From contig JAKIUJ010000011.1 of assembly GCA_021647625.1 (NCBI GenBank), forward strand, positions 1 to 42,236: a stretch of DNA of 42,236 nt. Direction: 5' to 3'. Shown in pieces: positions 16,279 through 24,620 of the stretch. The notes under the pieces were generated by a model. It was not told where the DNA came from and searched no databases. It was given only the letters and a program-made list of their open reading frames with translations. Origin of the DNA: Desulfobacula sp. (GTDB lineage Bacteria > Desulfobacterota > Desulfobacteria > Desulfobacterales > Desulfobacteraceae). Positions within the stretch are counted from its first letter, which is position 1. Each line of letters starts with the position of its first letter. The position numbers were made by a program, and so were the translations under genes.

Positions 16279-17187
16279 TTAGTGATCGCGATTGATAATA
16301 TAATGTGCAATTGCCTGTAAAGGTGCTACCGCTTTTTTCTGGAATCCTGATAGAGCTTCAAGGGCATTGTCAATAAGTTCTTTTGCATATTTTTTTGAAG
16401 CATCCAGGCCGATAATCGCAGGAAAGGTCATTTTGTTATTCAGCGCATCCGAGCCTGCGGCTTTACCCATAATATCAGGGTTTCCTTCAATGTTTAAAAT
16501 ATCATCGACAACCTGAAAGGCAAGGCCGATTTTGTCTGCATATGTCACAAGTTTTTTAATTGTTGGTTGATCCGCACCAATGCTGATTGCACCGGCTTGG
16601 ACACTGACACAAATCATTTTTCCGGTTTTAAGTTCATGTATCCTTTTTAAATGTTTTAAATCATGGTTGCTTTCACCTTGATCCGCCTGCATATCCAGCA
16701 TCTGACCTTCAACCATTCCGGAAATACCAGCAGATGTTGCCACTTTGCCGACTAATTGAAGGCGTGCTTTAATGCCCGGATATATATCAAAATATATTTC
16801 AGGTTGGGCTAGCACATAAAATGCATGGGTTAACAGGGCGTCACCGGCAAGAATTGCCGTGGCCTCACAAAATTTTTTATGGCAGGTTGGCACGCCCCGT
16901 CTTAAATCATCATCATCCATAGCCGGCAGATCATCATGGATTAATGAATACGTGTGGATCATTTCAATGGCACAGGAAACGGGCAGGGCGGGCATATCAT
17001 CTTTTGCGCATGCTTGTGCCGCAGCCATGCACAAGATGGGACGAAGTCTTTTGCCACCGGCCATTAAAGAATGTTCCATTGCCATGACCAGTTCACGTTG
17101 CGGATTATGGGTTTGAAGTATCCGGATTAAGTGATGGTTAATCAACTCTTGTTTCTGTGTTAAATATTGTTTTAATTCAAACGTCAT
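16279..17187 (-). CDS. ispA: Polyprenyl (farnesyl/geranylgeranyl) diphosphate synthase
   Basis: Condenses IPP with allylic diphosphates to C15/C20 products for quinone and undecaprenyl synthesis. The 302 aa show GGKRLRP (44-50), the first aspartate-rich motif DDLPAMDDDDLRRG (85-98) and the second GLAFQVVDDIL (221-231). The residues before the first motif are HTYSLIH, typical of IspA. Product length cannot be fixed from this alone. It lies between xseB and dxs in the common xseA-xseB-ispA-dxs order and starts about 40 bp after the xseB stop. Confidence 0.94.
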   Translation of the reverse strand: MTFELKQYLTQKQELINHHLIRILQTHNPQRELVMAMEHSLMAGGKRLRPILCMAAAQACAKDDMPALPVSCAIEMIHTYSLIHDDLPAMDDDDLRRGVPTCHKKFCEATAILAGDALLTHAFYVLAQPEIYFDIYPGIKARLQLVGKVATSAGISGMVEGQMLDMQADQGESNHDLKHLKRIHELKTGKMICVSVQAGAISIGADQPTIKKLVTYADKIGLAFQVVDDILNIEGNPDIMGKAAGSDALNNKMTFPAIIGLDASKKYAKELIDNALEALSGFQKKAVAPLQAIAHYIINRDH

Positions 17188-17229
17188 ATGTCTTTTTCTA
17201 GTGGTGGCTGGTTGTATCCGGTTACTTTT

Positions 17230-17430
17230 TTAATTGGTCTCATCTTTTTGGGTCAGATTTGCTATTTTTTTTTGGGTTTTGTCTAAAAGGTCAAGACAAA
17301 ATTTAGATTGCTTGATCCCGAATTCATATTTTTTTACAGCATCTTCAAGAGAAAGATCACCGGATTCCATTTCTTTTACAATATCTTCAAGTTCTTTTAA
17401 CGCTGTCTCAAATGTTTTCTTCTTAGCCAT
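17230..17430 (-). CDS. xseB: Exodeoxyribonuclease VII small subunit
   Basis: A 66-aa partner of XseA in the nuclease that degrades single-stranded DNA to oligonucleotides. The family signature FETALKELEDIVKEME, then GDLSLEDAVKKYEFGI, is complete. The ATG at 17430 is preferred over TTG at 17442 because the family starts just before the FE(E/T)AL motif. It overlaps the xseA end by 8 bp, so expression is coupled. Confidence 0.93.
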   Translation of the reverse strand: MAKKKTFETALKELEDIVKEMESGDLSLEDAVKKYEFGIKQSKFCLDLLDKTQKKIANLTQKDETN

Positions 17431-18763
17431 GAGTTTGTTCAACCTTTGTTATCAAGCGACCATTAGATAGAATAACTTCAATCCGGTCTTGTGTGTGGAC
17501 ATCTTCGGCATTTTTAATCAGTTTTTTGCCTGGAATGGTCCTGGATATACTATAGCCTCGTTTTAATACCTGATGGGGATTTAATGCTTCAAGCCTGGCT
17601 GACGCCTGCTTAAGATCTGTTTGGTTTTGGTGCAGGCTGTTTTGAAACTGATCGGTTAGTTGTCTAATCAAGTGCTCTAAGTTCTGTTTATACGAATCAA
17701 TTTTTCGAACAGGCCTGTTGCTGCATAATGATTTATTCAGCCAGTTATATTTTTTTTGATTGGACTCAAAAATATGTTTGATTCTATTGGATAACCTGAA
17801 TTGATAATCTTCTAACAAAAAACGATGATTGTAGATAATCAACTCGGGTGTTTTTAGTCGCAAGGCCAATGCAAGCGTTTTTTCTTTTGCAATTTGAAGT
17901 TTCAGATTTAAAGATGTGTTAAGGCGATCATTAAGCTTATTTAGCTTATCAAGCAAGTGCTGTTTATCAGGGACTGCAAGCTCTGCTGCGGCAGAAGGTG
18001 TCGGTGCTCTTAAATCGGCTACAAAATCTGCAATGGTATAATCGGTTTCATGACCAATCCCCGTGATAACGGGGATTGTACATTTGAAAATGGCTTTGGC
18101 AACCTGTTCTGAATTAAACGCTTGAAGATCTTCTAATGAGCCGCCGCCGCGTGCAAGAATGATTACATCCGGTATTGATTGGTTTTGAGCCAGTTGCAAT
18201 GCTTCACATATTTCACCGGATGCATAATCTCCCTGAACTTTAACAGGAAGGATATCAAGGTTGCAGTTTGGAAATCGTCTTTGACTTATTTGAATAATAT
18301 CTTTAACAGCTGCGCCGGTGCCGGATGTGATAACACAAATCTTTGCCGGTAAAAATGGGATTGTTTTTTTAAATTTTTCGTCAAAAAAACCTTTTTGGGA
18401 CAATTTGGTTTTTAATTGCTCAAAGGCAATCTGAATGGAGCCTGCACCTTCAGGTTCCATATGCTCAAAAATAAGCTGGTAGGATCCACGGGGTTCATAC
18501 AATGAAAGCCTGGCCAGTCCAAAAATTTTCATTCCGCTTTCAGGTGAAAATTTTAAACTGTTCTTTTGATTTTTAAACAGGACGCTTGGAATAACGGATT
18601 TGTTATCTTTTAATGTGAAATAAGCATGGCCGGAGGCTGGAACCACAAAATTGGAAATTTCACCAGTGATCCATATAAACGGATACGCATCTTCCAGAAG
18701 AAATTTTATTTCTCTGGTTAACTTTGAAACAGTGTAAATATGTTTTATCTTTTTTTTGGTCAT
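17423..18763 (-). CDS. xseA: Exodeoxyribonuclease VII large subunit
   Basis: Catalytic subunit of the single-strand-specific exonuclease. The 446 aa carry an N-terminal OB fold (WITGEISNF, GHAYFTLKD). The catalytic domain has ITSGTGAAVKDI, VQGDYASGEI, LARGGGSLEDLQAFN, TGIGHETDYTIADFVADLRAPTPSAAAEL, followed by a long coiled-coil C terminus. The ATG at 18763 is used. The frame is open to 18829, but the likely promoter lies at 18801-18829 and would fall inside such an extension. First gene of the minus-strand xseA-xseB-ispA-dxs-tlyA run. Confidence 0.95.
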   Translation of the reverse strand: MTKKKIKHIYTVSKLTREIKFLLEDAYPFIWITGEISNFVVPASGHAYFTLKDNKSVIPSVLFKNQKNSLKFSPESGMKIFGLARLSLYEPRGSYQLIFEHMEPEGAGSIQIAFEQLKTKLSQKGFFDEKFKKTIPFLPAKICVITSGTGAAVKDIIQISQRRFPNCNLDILPVKVQGDYASGEICEALQLAQNQSIPDVIILARGGGSLEDLQAFNSEQVAKAIFKCTIPVITGIGHETDYTIADFVADLRAPTPSAAAELAVPDKQHLLDKLNKLNDRLNTSLNLKLQIAKEKTLALALRLKTPELIIYNHRFLLEDYQFRLSNRIKHIFESNQKKYNWLNKSLCSNRPVRKIDSYKQNLEHLIRQLTDQFQNSLHQNQTDLKQASARLEALNPHQVLKRGYSISRTIPGKKLIKNAEDVHTQDRIEVILSNGRLITKVEQTHG

Positions 18764-18800
18764 CGTTAATTGTTTCTTTGTCCATAATGCAAAGTTTTTA

Positions 18801-18829
18801 TTTATAAAACAAACCACGGGTTTAGACAA
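18801..18829 (-). promoter_or_regulatory. Sigma-70-type promoter for the xseA operon
   Basis: On the minus strand TTGTCT (18824-18829), 17 bases, then TATAAA (18801-18806), about 38 bases before the xseA ATG at 18763. Confidence 0.55.
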
Positions 18830-19038
18830 TAAAATTTTTCATTTAGACACCAGATAAAATTAAATAAAAACCCAAGCAACATCTTATAAATAAAATGTTA
18901 GTACGGCATTGGTTTGGATGTATCATTTGTTGCCTTAGAAAATCACAATAAAGCCAACGTCTGATAATATATATTATGTAAACTTTTACTACGAATGTGC
19001 TTTATGTGGGCTAAATGGATCTTTACCCAATTGTAATC

Positions 19039-19066
19039 TTGAAATCTCCCTCTTCCGTGTTATATT
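19039..19066 (+). promoter_or_regulatory. Possible promoter of the Bax-inhibitor-1 gene
   Basis: TTGAAA (19039-19044), 16 bases, then TATATT (19061-19066), 46 bases upstream of the ATG. Nothing else is recognisable in the gap from 18830. Confidence 0.45.
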
Positions 19067-19111
19067 AAATTTAACTTGATTAATAAACTTAACTCATACT
19101 TGGAGGAAAAA

Positions 19112-19822
19112 ATGAACGTTCAATCTTCTTTTGCACAAAGTGCTGTACAGATAAAAACAAATTTTTTTATCAGGAGCGTCTATAACTGGATGGCCATTGG
19201 TCTTGGGTTAACTGCGATAACGTCGTATACAGTTGCAAATGCCATGATTTCCAATCCTGCTTTTTATCAAATGATGAGAAGTATGTTTTGGGTCTTGATA
19301 ATTGCAGAGTTGGGTTTTGTCTGGTTTCTTAGTGCCAGAATTCAAAAGTTACAAGCCACAACCGCGACCATGCTTTTTGTAGTGTATGCCATTTTAAACG
19401 GCGCTACCTTGTCTTTTATCTTTTTGGCTTATACCATGACATCTATAGCATCGACTTTTGTCATATGCTCAGTCACGTTCCTGGCCTGTAGTGTTTACGG
19501 AATGGTGACTAAAAAAGACCTGACTTCTCTTGGCGGATTTATGATGATGGGGTTAATTGGAATTATCGTTGCCTCTGTTGTCAATATGTTTCTCCAAAGC
19601 AGCGCCATGCAGATGGTTATTTCCTATATTGGCGTTATCGTGTTTATTGGATTAACTGCCTATGATACGCAAAAATTGAAAACCATGGCCGTGACCCTGC
19701 CAAATAATGCCACAGGCGCTATGGTTCGAAAAGGTGCCTTAATGGGAGCGCTCGCTTTATACCTTGATTTTATAAACCTGTTTATTATGATGCTTTATAT
19801 CTTTGGCGGCAGCAGAGATTAG
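19112..19822 (+). CDS. Bax inhibitor-1 / YccA-family membrane protein
   Basis: Inner-membrane protein of about seven hydrophobic helices, 236 aa. It has the family-typical first helix FIRSVYNWMAIGLGLTA, the central GATLSFIF and the last conserved block FIGLTAYDTQKLK. It closes with LYLDFINLFIMMLYIFGG. E. coli relatives (YccA, YbhL) interact with the FtsH protease or leak ions, but the role here is unknown. The start at 19112 is fixed by TTGGAGG 6 bases upstream; upstream in-frame codons lack a site. It is convergent with glmM. Confidence 0.92.
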   Translation: MNVQSSFAQSAVQIKTNFFIRSVYNWMAIGLGLTAITSYTVANAMISNPAFYQMMRSMFWVLIIAELGFVWFLSARIQKLQATTATMLFVVYAILNGATLSFIFLAYTMTSIASTFVICSVTFLACSVYGMVTKKDLTSLGGFMMMGLIGIIVASVVNMFLQSSAMQMVISYIGVIVFIGLTAYDTQKLKTMAVTLPNNATGAMVRKGALMGALALYLDFINLFIMMLYIFGGSRD

Positions 19823-19862
19823 GCTTTAAAAGTCTGCCAAATTATAAGAGAGATATCTTGCG

Positions 19863-19888
19863 GGGTGATCAAATCAAGATGATCACCC
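19863..19888. terminator. Bidirectional hairpin between the BI-1 gene and glmM
   Basis: A perfect 9-bp stem GGGTGATCA (19863-19871) with TGATCACCC (19880-19888) around an 8-base loop lies between two convergent stops. Neither side has a strong T run. Confidence 0.55.
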
Positions 19889-19896
19889 TGCTTAAT

Positions 19897-21234
19897 TTAT
19901 AGATTTTCTTTAATACTGGTGCAGATCCGAATGCAAAAATTTTCTATCTGCACCTGATCAGATCCTTCCACCATGACGCGTATCATTGGTTGTGTACCGG
20001 AATAACGCACCAACACCCTGCCCCGATTTCCTAATTCAGCCTCGACCTCTTTAATTGTATCTACAATTGACGTTATTGCCGTATAGTCCGGTCTTGACGA
20101 GTCAATATCAACATTCATCAAGATTTGTGGGTATACGGTCATTATTTTAGCCAATTCCGACAGGGATTGTTCTTCTGATACCATGACCTCAATTAATCTT
20201 AGAGCGGAAAGAATGCCATCTCCTGTGGAATGGTAATCCAGAAAAATCATATGTCCGGAATCTTCGCCGCCAATTACAGCACCCGACTTTTTCATTTCTT
20301 CAAGAACCTTCCGGTCTCCTACATCGGCTTTTATATGTGTGATGCCTTTATTATCAAGAGTTTGAGTTAGTCCGATATTGCTCATAATTGTACTTACAAG
20401 TGTATTGTTTTTTAATATTTTACTTTTATGGGCAAATATGGCACAGATTGCAAGGATTCTGTCTCCTGTAATTTTTTGACCAGTCTCGTCTATGACAATA
20501 AGACGGTCTGCATCGCCGTCAAAGGCAAGGCCTATGTCCGCTTTCTTTTTTAAAACTGCTGTTTTTAAATCGTTAGTGTGTTGTGACCCGCAATTATCAT
20601 TGATGTTTTTTCCATTGGGAGAATTATGGATAAATGAAGTATCAAACAATTGTTTGTGAAATACGAGGTGTCCGATTTTTGACGCTGCTCCATTGGAACA
20701 ATCGATGACAAGCTTGGGTTTTTTTGATAGTTTCTTAAAAGGAAACCCATTCAGCAAAAAGTCAGAGTACCTGGGCAAACTATCTGAAATAATAGTGATT
20801 TTGCCGACACCTCCGCGTGGAACATCTTTATTGTCCAGTATATAATCCTCTATTTTTGCTTCTTGTTCATCACTCAGCTTTACACCGCCGTTTTTAAATA
20901 TTTTTATACCGTTATCCTTATAGGGATTGTGTGAAGCAGAGATAACGATCCCGGCACCGACATCTTTGATACCCTGACATAAAAAGGCTACCCCCGGCGT
21001 TGGAATAATCCCTGCTAAAGCCACGTCAATACCAATGGAATTAACACCGGCACTCAGGGCTGCCTCAAGCATATCTCCTGAAATACGGGTATCTTTGCCG
21101 ATAACAACCTTGGAATAGCCGTTTTCTTTGCAAAATAAACCCACTGCCCGGCCTGTTTTCAGGGCCACTTCACAAGTAATCGGGTGCTGGTTGGCAACCC
21201 CTCGGATGCCATCCGTTCCAAATAGTCTTCCCAT
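19897..21234 (-). CDS. glmM: Phosphoglucosamine mutase
   Basis: Interconverts glucosamine-6-P and glucosamine-1-P for UDP-GlcNAc synthesis. The 445 aa begin LFGTDGIRG. The phosphoserine loop VISASHNPYKDNG has Ser101, the metal loop DGDADR is near 241-246, the sugar-binding GGEDSGH and the phosphate-binding RYSGTQPMIR near the C terminus are intact. It starts 15 bp after the end of the beta-helix gene on the same strand, so the two are probably one transcript. Confidence 0.97.
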   Translation of the reverse strand: MGRLFGTDGIRGVANQHPITCEVALKTGRAVGLFCKENGYSKVVIGKDTRISGDMLEAALSAGVNSIGIDVALAGIIPTPGVAFLCQGIKDVGAGIVISASHNPYKDNGIKIFKNGGVKLSDEQEAKIEDYILDNKDVPRGGVGKITIISDSLPRYSDFLLNGFPFKKLSKKPKLVIDCSNGAASKIGHLVFHKQLFDTSFIHNSPNGKNINDNCGSQHTNDLKTAVLKKKADIGLAFDGDADRLIVIDETGQKITGDRILAICAIFAHKSKILKNNTLVSTIMSNIGLTQTLDNKGITHIKADVGDRKVLEEMKKSGAVIGGEDSGHMIFLDYHSTGDGILSALRLIEVMVSEEQSLSELAKIMTVYPQILMNVDIDSSRPDYTAITSIVDTIKEVEAELGNRGRVLVRYSGTQPMIRVMVEGSDQVQIENFCIRICTSIKENL

Positions 21235-21249
21235 AAATTTTTTTTCCTG

Positions 21250-22467
21250 TCAGATGATAAGTTTTTTTAGGATACTCTGCCTTATGGTATCCAGCCATTG
21301 TGTACCGGTCTCTTGCTCTTTAGGAGTCAGGCATTGTATTGTTGAAATATAATCTTTGTCCATTTTTGATGCTTTTTTATCCACACACTCAACAAAAAGC
21401 GCATTTTTTAATGTGAGAGTATTATTTTCGCCTTCAATATCAAACGTCTCAAGTGCCAATTGAATTCTATCGAGCACTTTATCATGCGACTTAATGATTT
21501 CCGATGCACCTTTCATTTTTTTTAATAAAATTTGTTTTGAAAGTATTAATTTTTCACAAAAATCATTGAGCCGAGATATTCTTTCCTTAATACAATCATT
21601 TAAGGCATCTTGAAGTCCATGCACCAGGTGTGTTGAAAGAACATTTTTTGAAAATAGAGGGCGGACATGCCTGTACCATGCTTTTAAGGCAATTAGTGAA
21701 GCGATATAATGTATATTATTGTTAAAAATATGGGAAATGTTTTTATATACATGTGCTTGTTTTGGCATTGAAATATCTCTGAATCCTCCGCCAAGTAAGA
21801 GTCTGTCTTTTTTTAATTCATTTTTTCGTATGATTGAACCGGCTGCCGTCATGCATCCGTATTCAATTCTTACAGGACCCACAAGCCCCCCCTGCCCGCC
21901 TAAAAAAATGGGTGCGGATTGAAGCATTACGCCATGATGGACATCTCCCATCATGGAAGGTGTAGCCTTGTCCTGATTCGGGGTATAATTAAAATGAATA
22001 TAGGAGGAGCCTACTTCAGAATGATCTTTACGGCTCGTTCCTCCTGCCATAAAACAATCACAAAAATTGATAAGACTTCCCAGTGTCACAAAGGGAAATA
22101 AAATTGTTTGTTTTAAACCTACAGTATGGGCGGCATTGGCCCCTTCTTCAAATATAGTACCATCTCTGACATGGGCACCGGATCCAAAAGAATTATTACC
22201 TGCAAATACAGCCCCTTTAAAAAAACCGCCGTTTAATTTTGTATTTGATCCAACAAGCGTATTTTCAAGCGTTACCGGTGCTTCATATCCAAGTTGACAA
22301 TTGTCCGAAATTAAAGTCTGTTTCCCAATAATTTTGCACCCGGAATATATGGTAACATTGTTGTTGGAAATTCTATCGGGATCTACATCCTGACTGATAT
22401 AAATAGATTCCGGATTTGGGATTCGAACCCCTTTGTCTATGAGCGTTTTTACAATCGTATTTTCCAT
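21250..22467 (-). CDS. Left-handed beta-helix protein resembling the GlmU acyltransferase half
   Basis: The 405-aa protein has an N-terminal hexapeptide-repeat region (about 35-230). Its repeats read VTIYSGCKIIGKQTLISDNCQLG, broken here as VTIYSGCKIIG / KQTLISDNCQLG, and NTKLNGGFFKGAVFAGNNSFGSGAHVRDG likewise continues the imperfect hexads. A glycine-rich FLGGQGGLVGP segment follows. The C-terminal ~150 residues are helical and unrecognised. There is no pyrophosphorylase domain (no LAAGxGTRM). Position directly upstream of glmM suggests an amino-sugar role, but no catalytic residue can be assigned. The Asn/Gly-rich loops CFMAGGTSRKDHSEVGSSY are conserved-looking. Confidence 0.75.
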   Translation of the reverse strand: MENTIVKTLIDKGVRIPNPESIYISQDVDPDRISNNNVTIYSGCKIIGKQTLISDNCQLGYEAPVTLENTLVGSNTKLNGGFFKGAVFAGNNSFGSGAHVRDGTIFEEGANAAHTVGLKQTILFPFVTLGSLINFCDCFMAGGTSRKDHSEVGSSYIHFNYTPNQDKATPSMMGDVHHGVMLQSAPIFLGGQGGLVGPVRIEYGCMTAAGSIIRKNELKKDRLLLGGGFRDISMPKQAHVYKNISHIFNNNIHYIASLIALKAWYRHVRPLFSKNVLSTHLVHGLQDALNDCIKERISRLNDFCEKLILSKQILLKKMKGASEIIKSHDKVLDRIQLALETFDIEGENNTLTLKNALFVECVDKKASKMDKDYISTIQCLTPKEQETGTQWLDTIRQSILKKLII

Positions 22468-22503
22468 GAACGTATAAATAAAAGCCCTTGGTGGTTATTG
22501 TCA

Positions 22504-22672
22504 AGGTATTTTCCAGGGCTAACGCATGTAACTTTTCCATATTCATGATTTCAGGTAGTTACGGTTTGACGGTAAACGCAAATGGAATTATCGTTTTGCA
22601 TAAGTACCTGTAAAACAAAGAATTAAAAATCATGTAAAATTTACATGCGTTTACCCTGAGGTATTTTCCAGG
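22504..22672. mobile_element. 134-bp MITE-like element, copy 2, with flanking 14-bp direct repeat
   Basis: The core 22520-22653 matches 6931-7064 at 125 of 134 positions without gaps. It is bracketed by a perfect direct repeat AGGTATTTTCCAGG at 22504-22517 and 22659-22672, which looks like a target-site duplication. The terminal inverted repeat is longer here because CAGGG on the left pairs with CCCTG on the right. No ORF is present, so mobilisation would depend on a transposase elsewhere. Confidence 0.75.
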
Positions 22673-22757
22673 TCTATTATGGGTAAATTGTAGTACAGGG
22701 CTTGACCCGATAGAAGGGTTTGACGTATGGTGATCCATGCTTTTCGCCAATGTTCGC

Positions 22758-22857
22758 TTATATGAAATAATATTGAAAATCAGTCTAATATTTCATGTTT
22801 TGTCAAAACTTCCGGTTTTTTTGCACAATTGCTTGGAAGCCAGGCTGCGCATGCCCG
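22758..22857. repeat. ~100-bp direct repeat upstream of pgi (copy A)
   Basis: From TTATATGAAATAATATT to GCATGCCCG this aligns with 24522-24620 at roughly 84% identity with one single-base gap. It contains a 10-bp hairpin with a bulge (ATGAAAT..ATT with AATATTTCAT). The two copies flank pgi in the same orientation. Confidence 0.8.
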
Positions 22858-22902
22858 TTAGCTGAATGATCACAATAAGGAGACGTTCACAGGAGGTAAA
22901 TA

Positions 22903-24534
22903 ATGGAGACGACACACCTAAACAATCGTATTGCCTATAAAAATCTGAAAGCGCTTTCAAAACAGATTGATTCAAAAAAATTCCAATTAAAAAATCTTAT
23001 AAATGAGAAGAGACGTTTTAAAAGCTGTTCAATAAAATCCAAAGGGTTTTTCTTTGATTATTCAAAACAACGAATCAATGAAGCTGTTTTTTTAGAACTT
23101 GTATCTCTTGCCAAAGAAACACAAGCCAAGCTGCAGTTTAGGAACATGATGCAGGGAAAACGTGTTAACCTTACTGAAAATCGAGCGGCTTTGCATACTG
23201 CCACAAGGCATTTTGGTTCAAAAAAAATTTTTCCGGAGGGAATAGATGTTTACGATCTAATTGACCAGGTAAACATTCAAATAAAACAATTCAGCAAAAA
23301 TATTCATAATCAGATATTAAAGGGATCAACCGGTAAACCGTTCACCGATGCAGTTATTATTGGAATCGGTGGCTCCTATCTGGGCTGTGAGTTTGTTTAT
23401 ACCGCATTAAAAGATACGGTGAAACCGTTTATGAGTCTTCATTTTTTACCAAACGTAGATATCGATAATTTTGGCCGGGTAATAAAAACAATAAACCCCG
23501 AAACCACCCTGTGGGTTATTGTTTCCAAATCTTATACAACCACGGAAACCATGGCCAATCTCAACCAGGCGCTTTGGTATATGAAAAAATATAATCTGAA
23601 TCCGGAAAATCATTTGGTAACTGTGACAGCCAAGGGCAGCCCGGGTGATGATCCATCCAATCCGGTTCTCGCAGCCTTTCGCATGTTTGATTTTATAGGA
23701 GGCAGATATTCTGTTTCCTCAGCGGTTGGGGGATTGCCGTTGAGTCTTGCATTCGGGTTTGATATTTTTACACAATTTTTAAAGGGTTGCCATGATATGG
23801 ATACCCATGCCTTGGATGCGTCAGAAGAAAAAAATATCCCTTTATTGGCAGCCCTTATCAGTATTTGGAATTCCAACTTTTTAATGTATCCGGCCCAGGC
23901 GATTATCCCCTATTGCAGCGCTCTATCAAAGCTTGCCCCCCATGTGCAGCAACTTTATATGGAAAGTCTTGGCAAGGGAGTCACTAAAGATGGGGAGGTG
24001 GTCCATTTTCCCACCGGCGTTCTCATATTTGGAGAACCCGGTACCAATGCGCAGCATTCTTTTTTTCAGTTAGCCCACCAGGGAAGGCCGTTCCCCATCG
24101 AGTTTATCGGTGTTGTGTGCCCCAATTATGATAAAGAGCAGGCAATGTCAAAAGGGGTATCAAATCACCAGGAGTTGTGGGCCAATATGATTGCCCAGGC
24201 TAAAGCCCTTGCCATTGGAAAAGAGAGCACGGAGCCATCCAGATGCTTTAAAGGCAATAGACCCTCATCAACGATCCTCATCAATGATCTTTCACCGGAA
24301 AGTATCGGCAGGCTTTTGGCCTTTTACGAAGCCCGAACTGTCTATGAAGGCTTTGTTTTAGGCATTAATCCCTTTGACCAGTTTGGAGTGGAGTTAGGTA
24401 AGGTTACGGCATCTGATATCAGAGAACAGATCGCCCTTAAAAATAAAGATGCCGGGCACAACTTTAACAGTCTTGACCCGGCAACAAAATTTTATCTTAA
24501 TGCTTTATTTAATAAAGAACTTTATATGAAATAA
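22903..24534 (+). CDS. pgi: Glucose-6-phosphate isomerase
   Basis: Interconverts glucose-6-P and fructose-6-P in glycolysis and gluconeogenesis. The 543 aa are complete with IGIGGSYLGCEF, VSKSYTTTETMANL, the signature GGRYSVSSAVGGLPLSLAFG, PTGVLIFGEPGTNAQHSFFQL with the catalytic Glu and His, and NPFDQFGVELGK near the C terminus. A strong ACAGGAGG site lies 7 bases upstream of the ATG. The final codons (LYMK, stop) are the beginning of the downstream copy of the repeat that also lies upstream of the gene. Confidence 0.97.
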   Translation: METTHLNNRIAYKNLKALSKQIDSKKFQLKNLINEKRRFKSCSIKSKGFFFDYSKQRINEAVFLELVSLAKETQAKLQFRNMMQGKRVNLTENRAALHTATRHFGSKKIFPEGIDVYDLIDQVNIQIKQFSKNIHNQILKGSTGKPFTDAVIIGIGGSYLGCEFVYTALKDTVKPFMSLHFLPNVDIDNFGRVIKTINPETTLWVIVSKSYTTTETMANLNQALWYMKKYNLNPENHLVTVTAKGSPGDDPSNPVLAAFRMFDFIGGRYSVSSAVGGLPLSLAFGFDIFTQFLKGCHDMDTHALDASEEKNIPLLAALISIWNSNFLMYPAQAIIPYCSALSKLAPHVQQLYMESLGKGVTKDGEVVHFPTGVLIFGEPGTNAQHSFFQLAHQGRPFPIEFIGVVCPNYDKEQAMSKGVSNHQELWANMIAQAKALAIGKESTEPSRCFKGNRPSSTILINDLSPESIGRLLAFYEARTVYEGFVLGINPFDQFGVELGKVTASDIREQIALKNKDAGHNFNSLDPATKFYLNALFNKELYMK

Positions 24535-24620
24535 TATTCAAAATCAGTTTAACATTTCATGTTGTATCAAAACTTCCTGCTTTTTGCGCAATTGCTTGCA
24601 GGTCAAGCCACGCATGGCCG
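24522..24620. repeat. ~100-bp direct repeat downstream of pgi (copy B)
   Basis: Begins in the last four codons of pgi and ends exactly before the fabH stop (24621). It matches 22758-22857 as described there. It therefore forms the whole convergent gap between pgi and fabH and may serve as a shared 3' structure. Confidence 0.8.
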
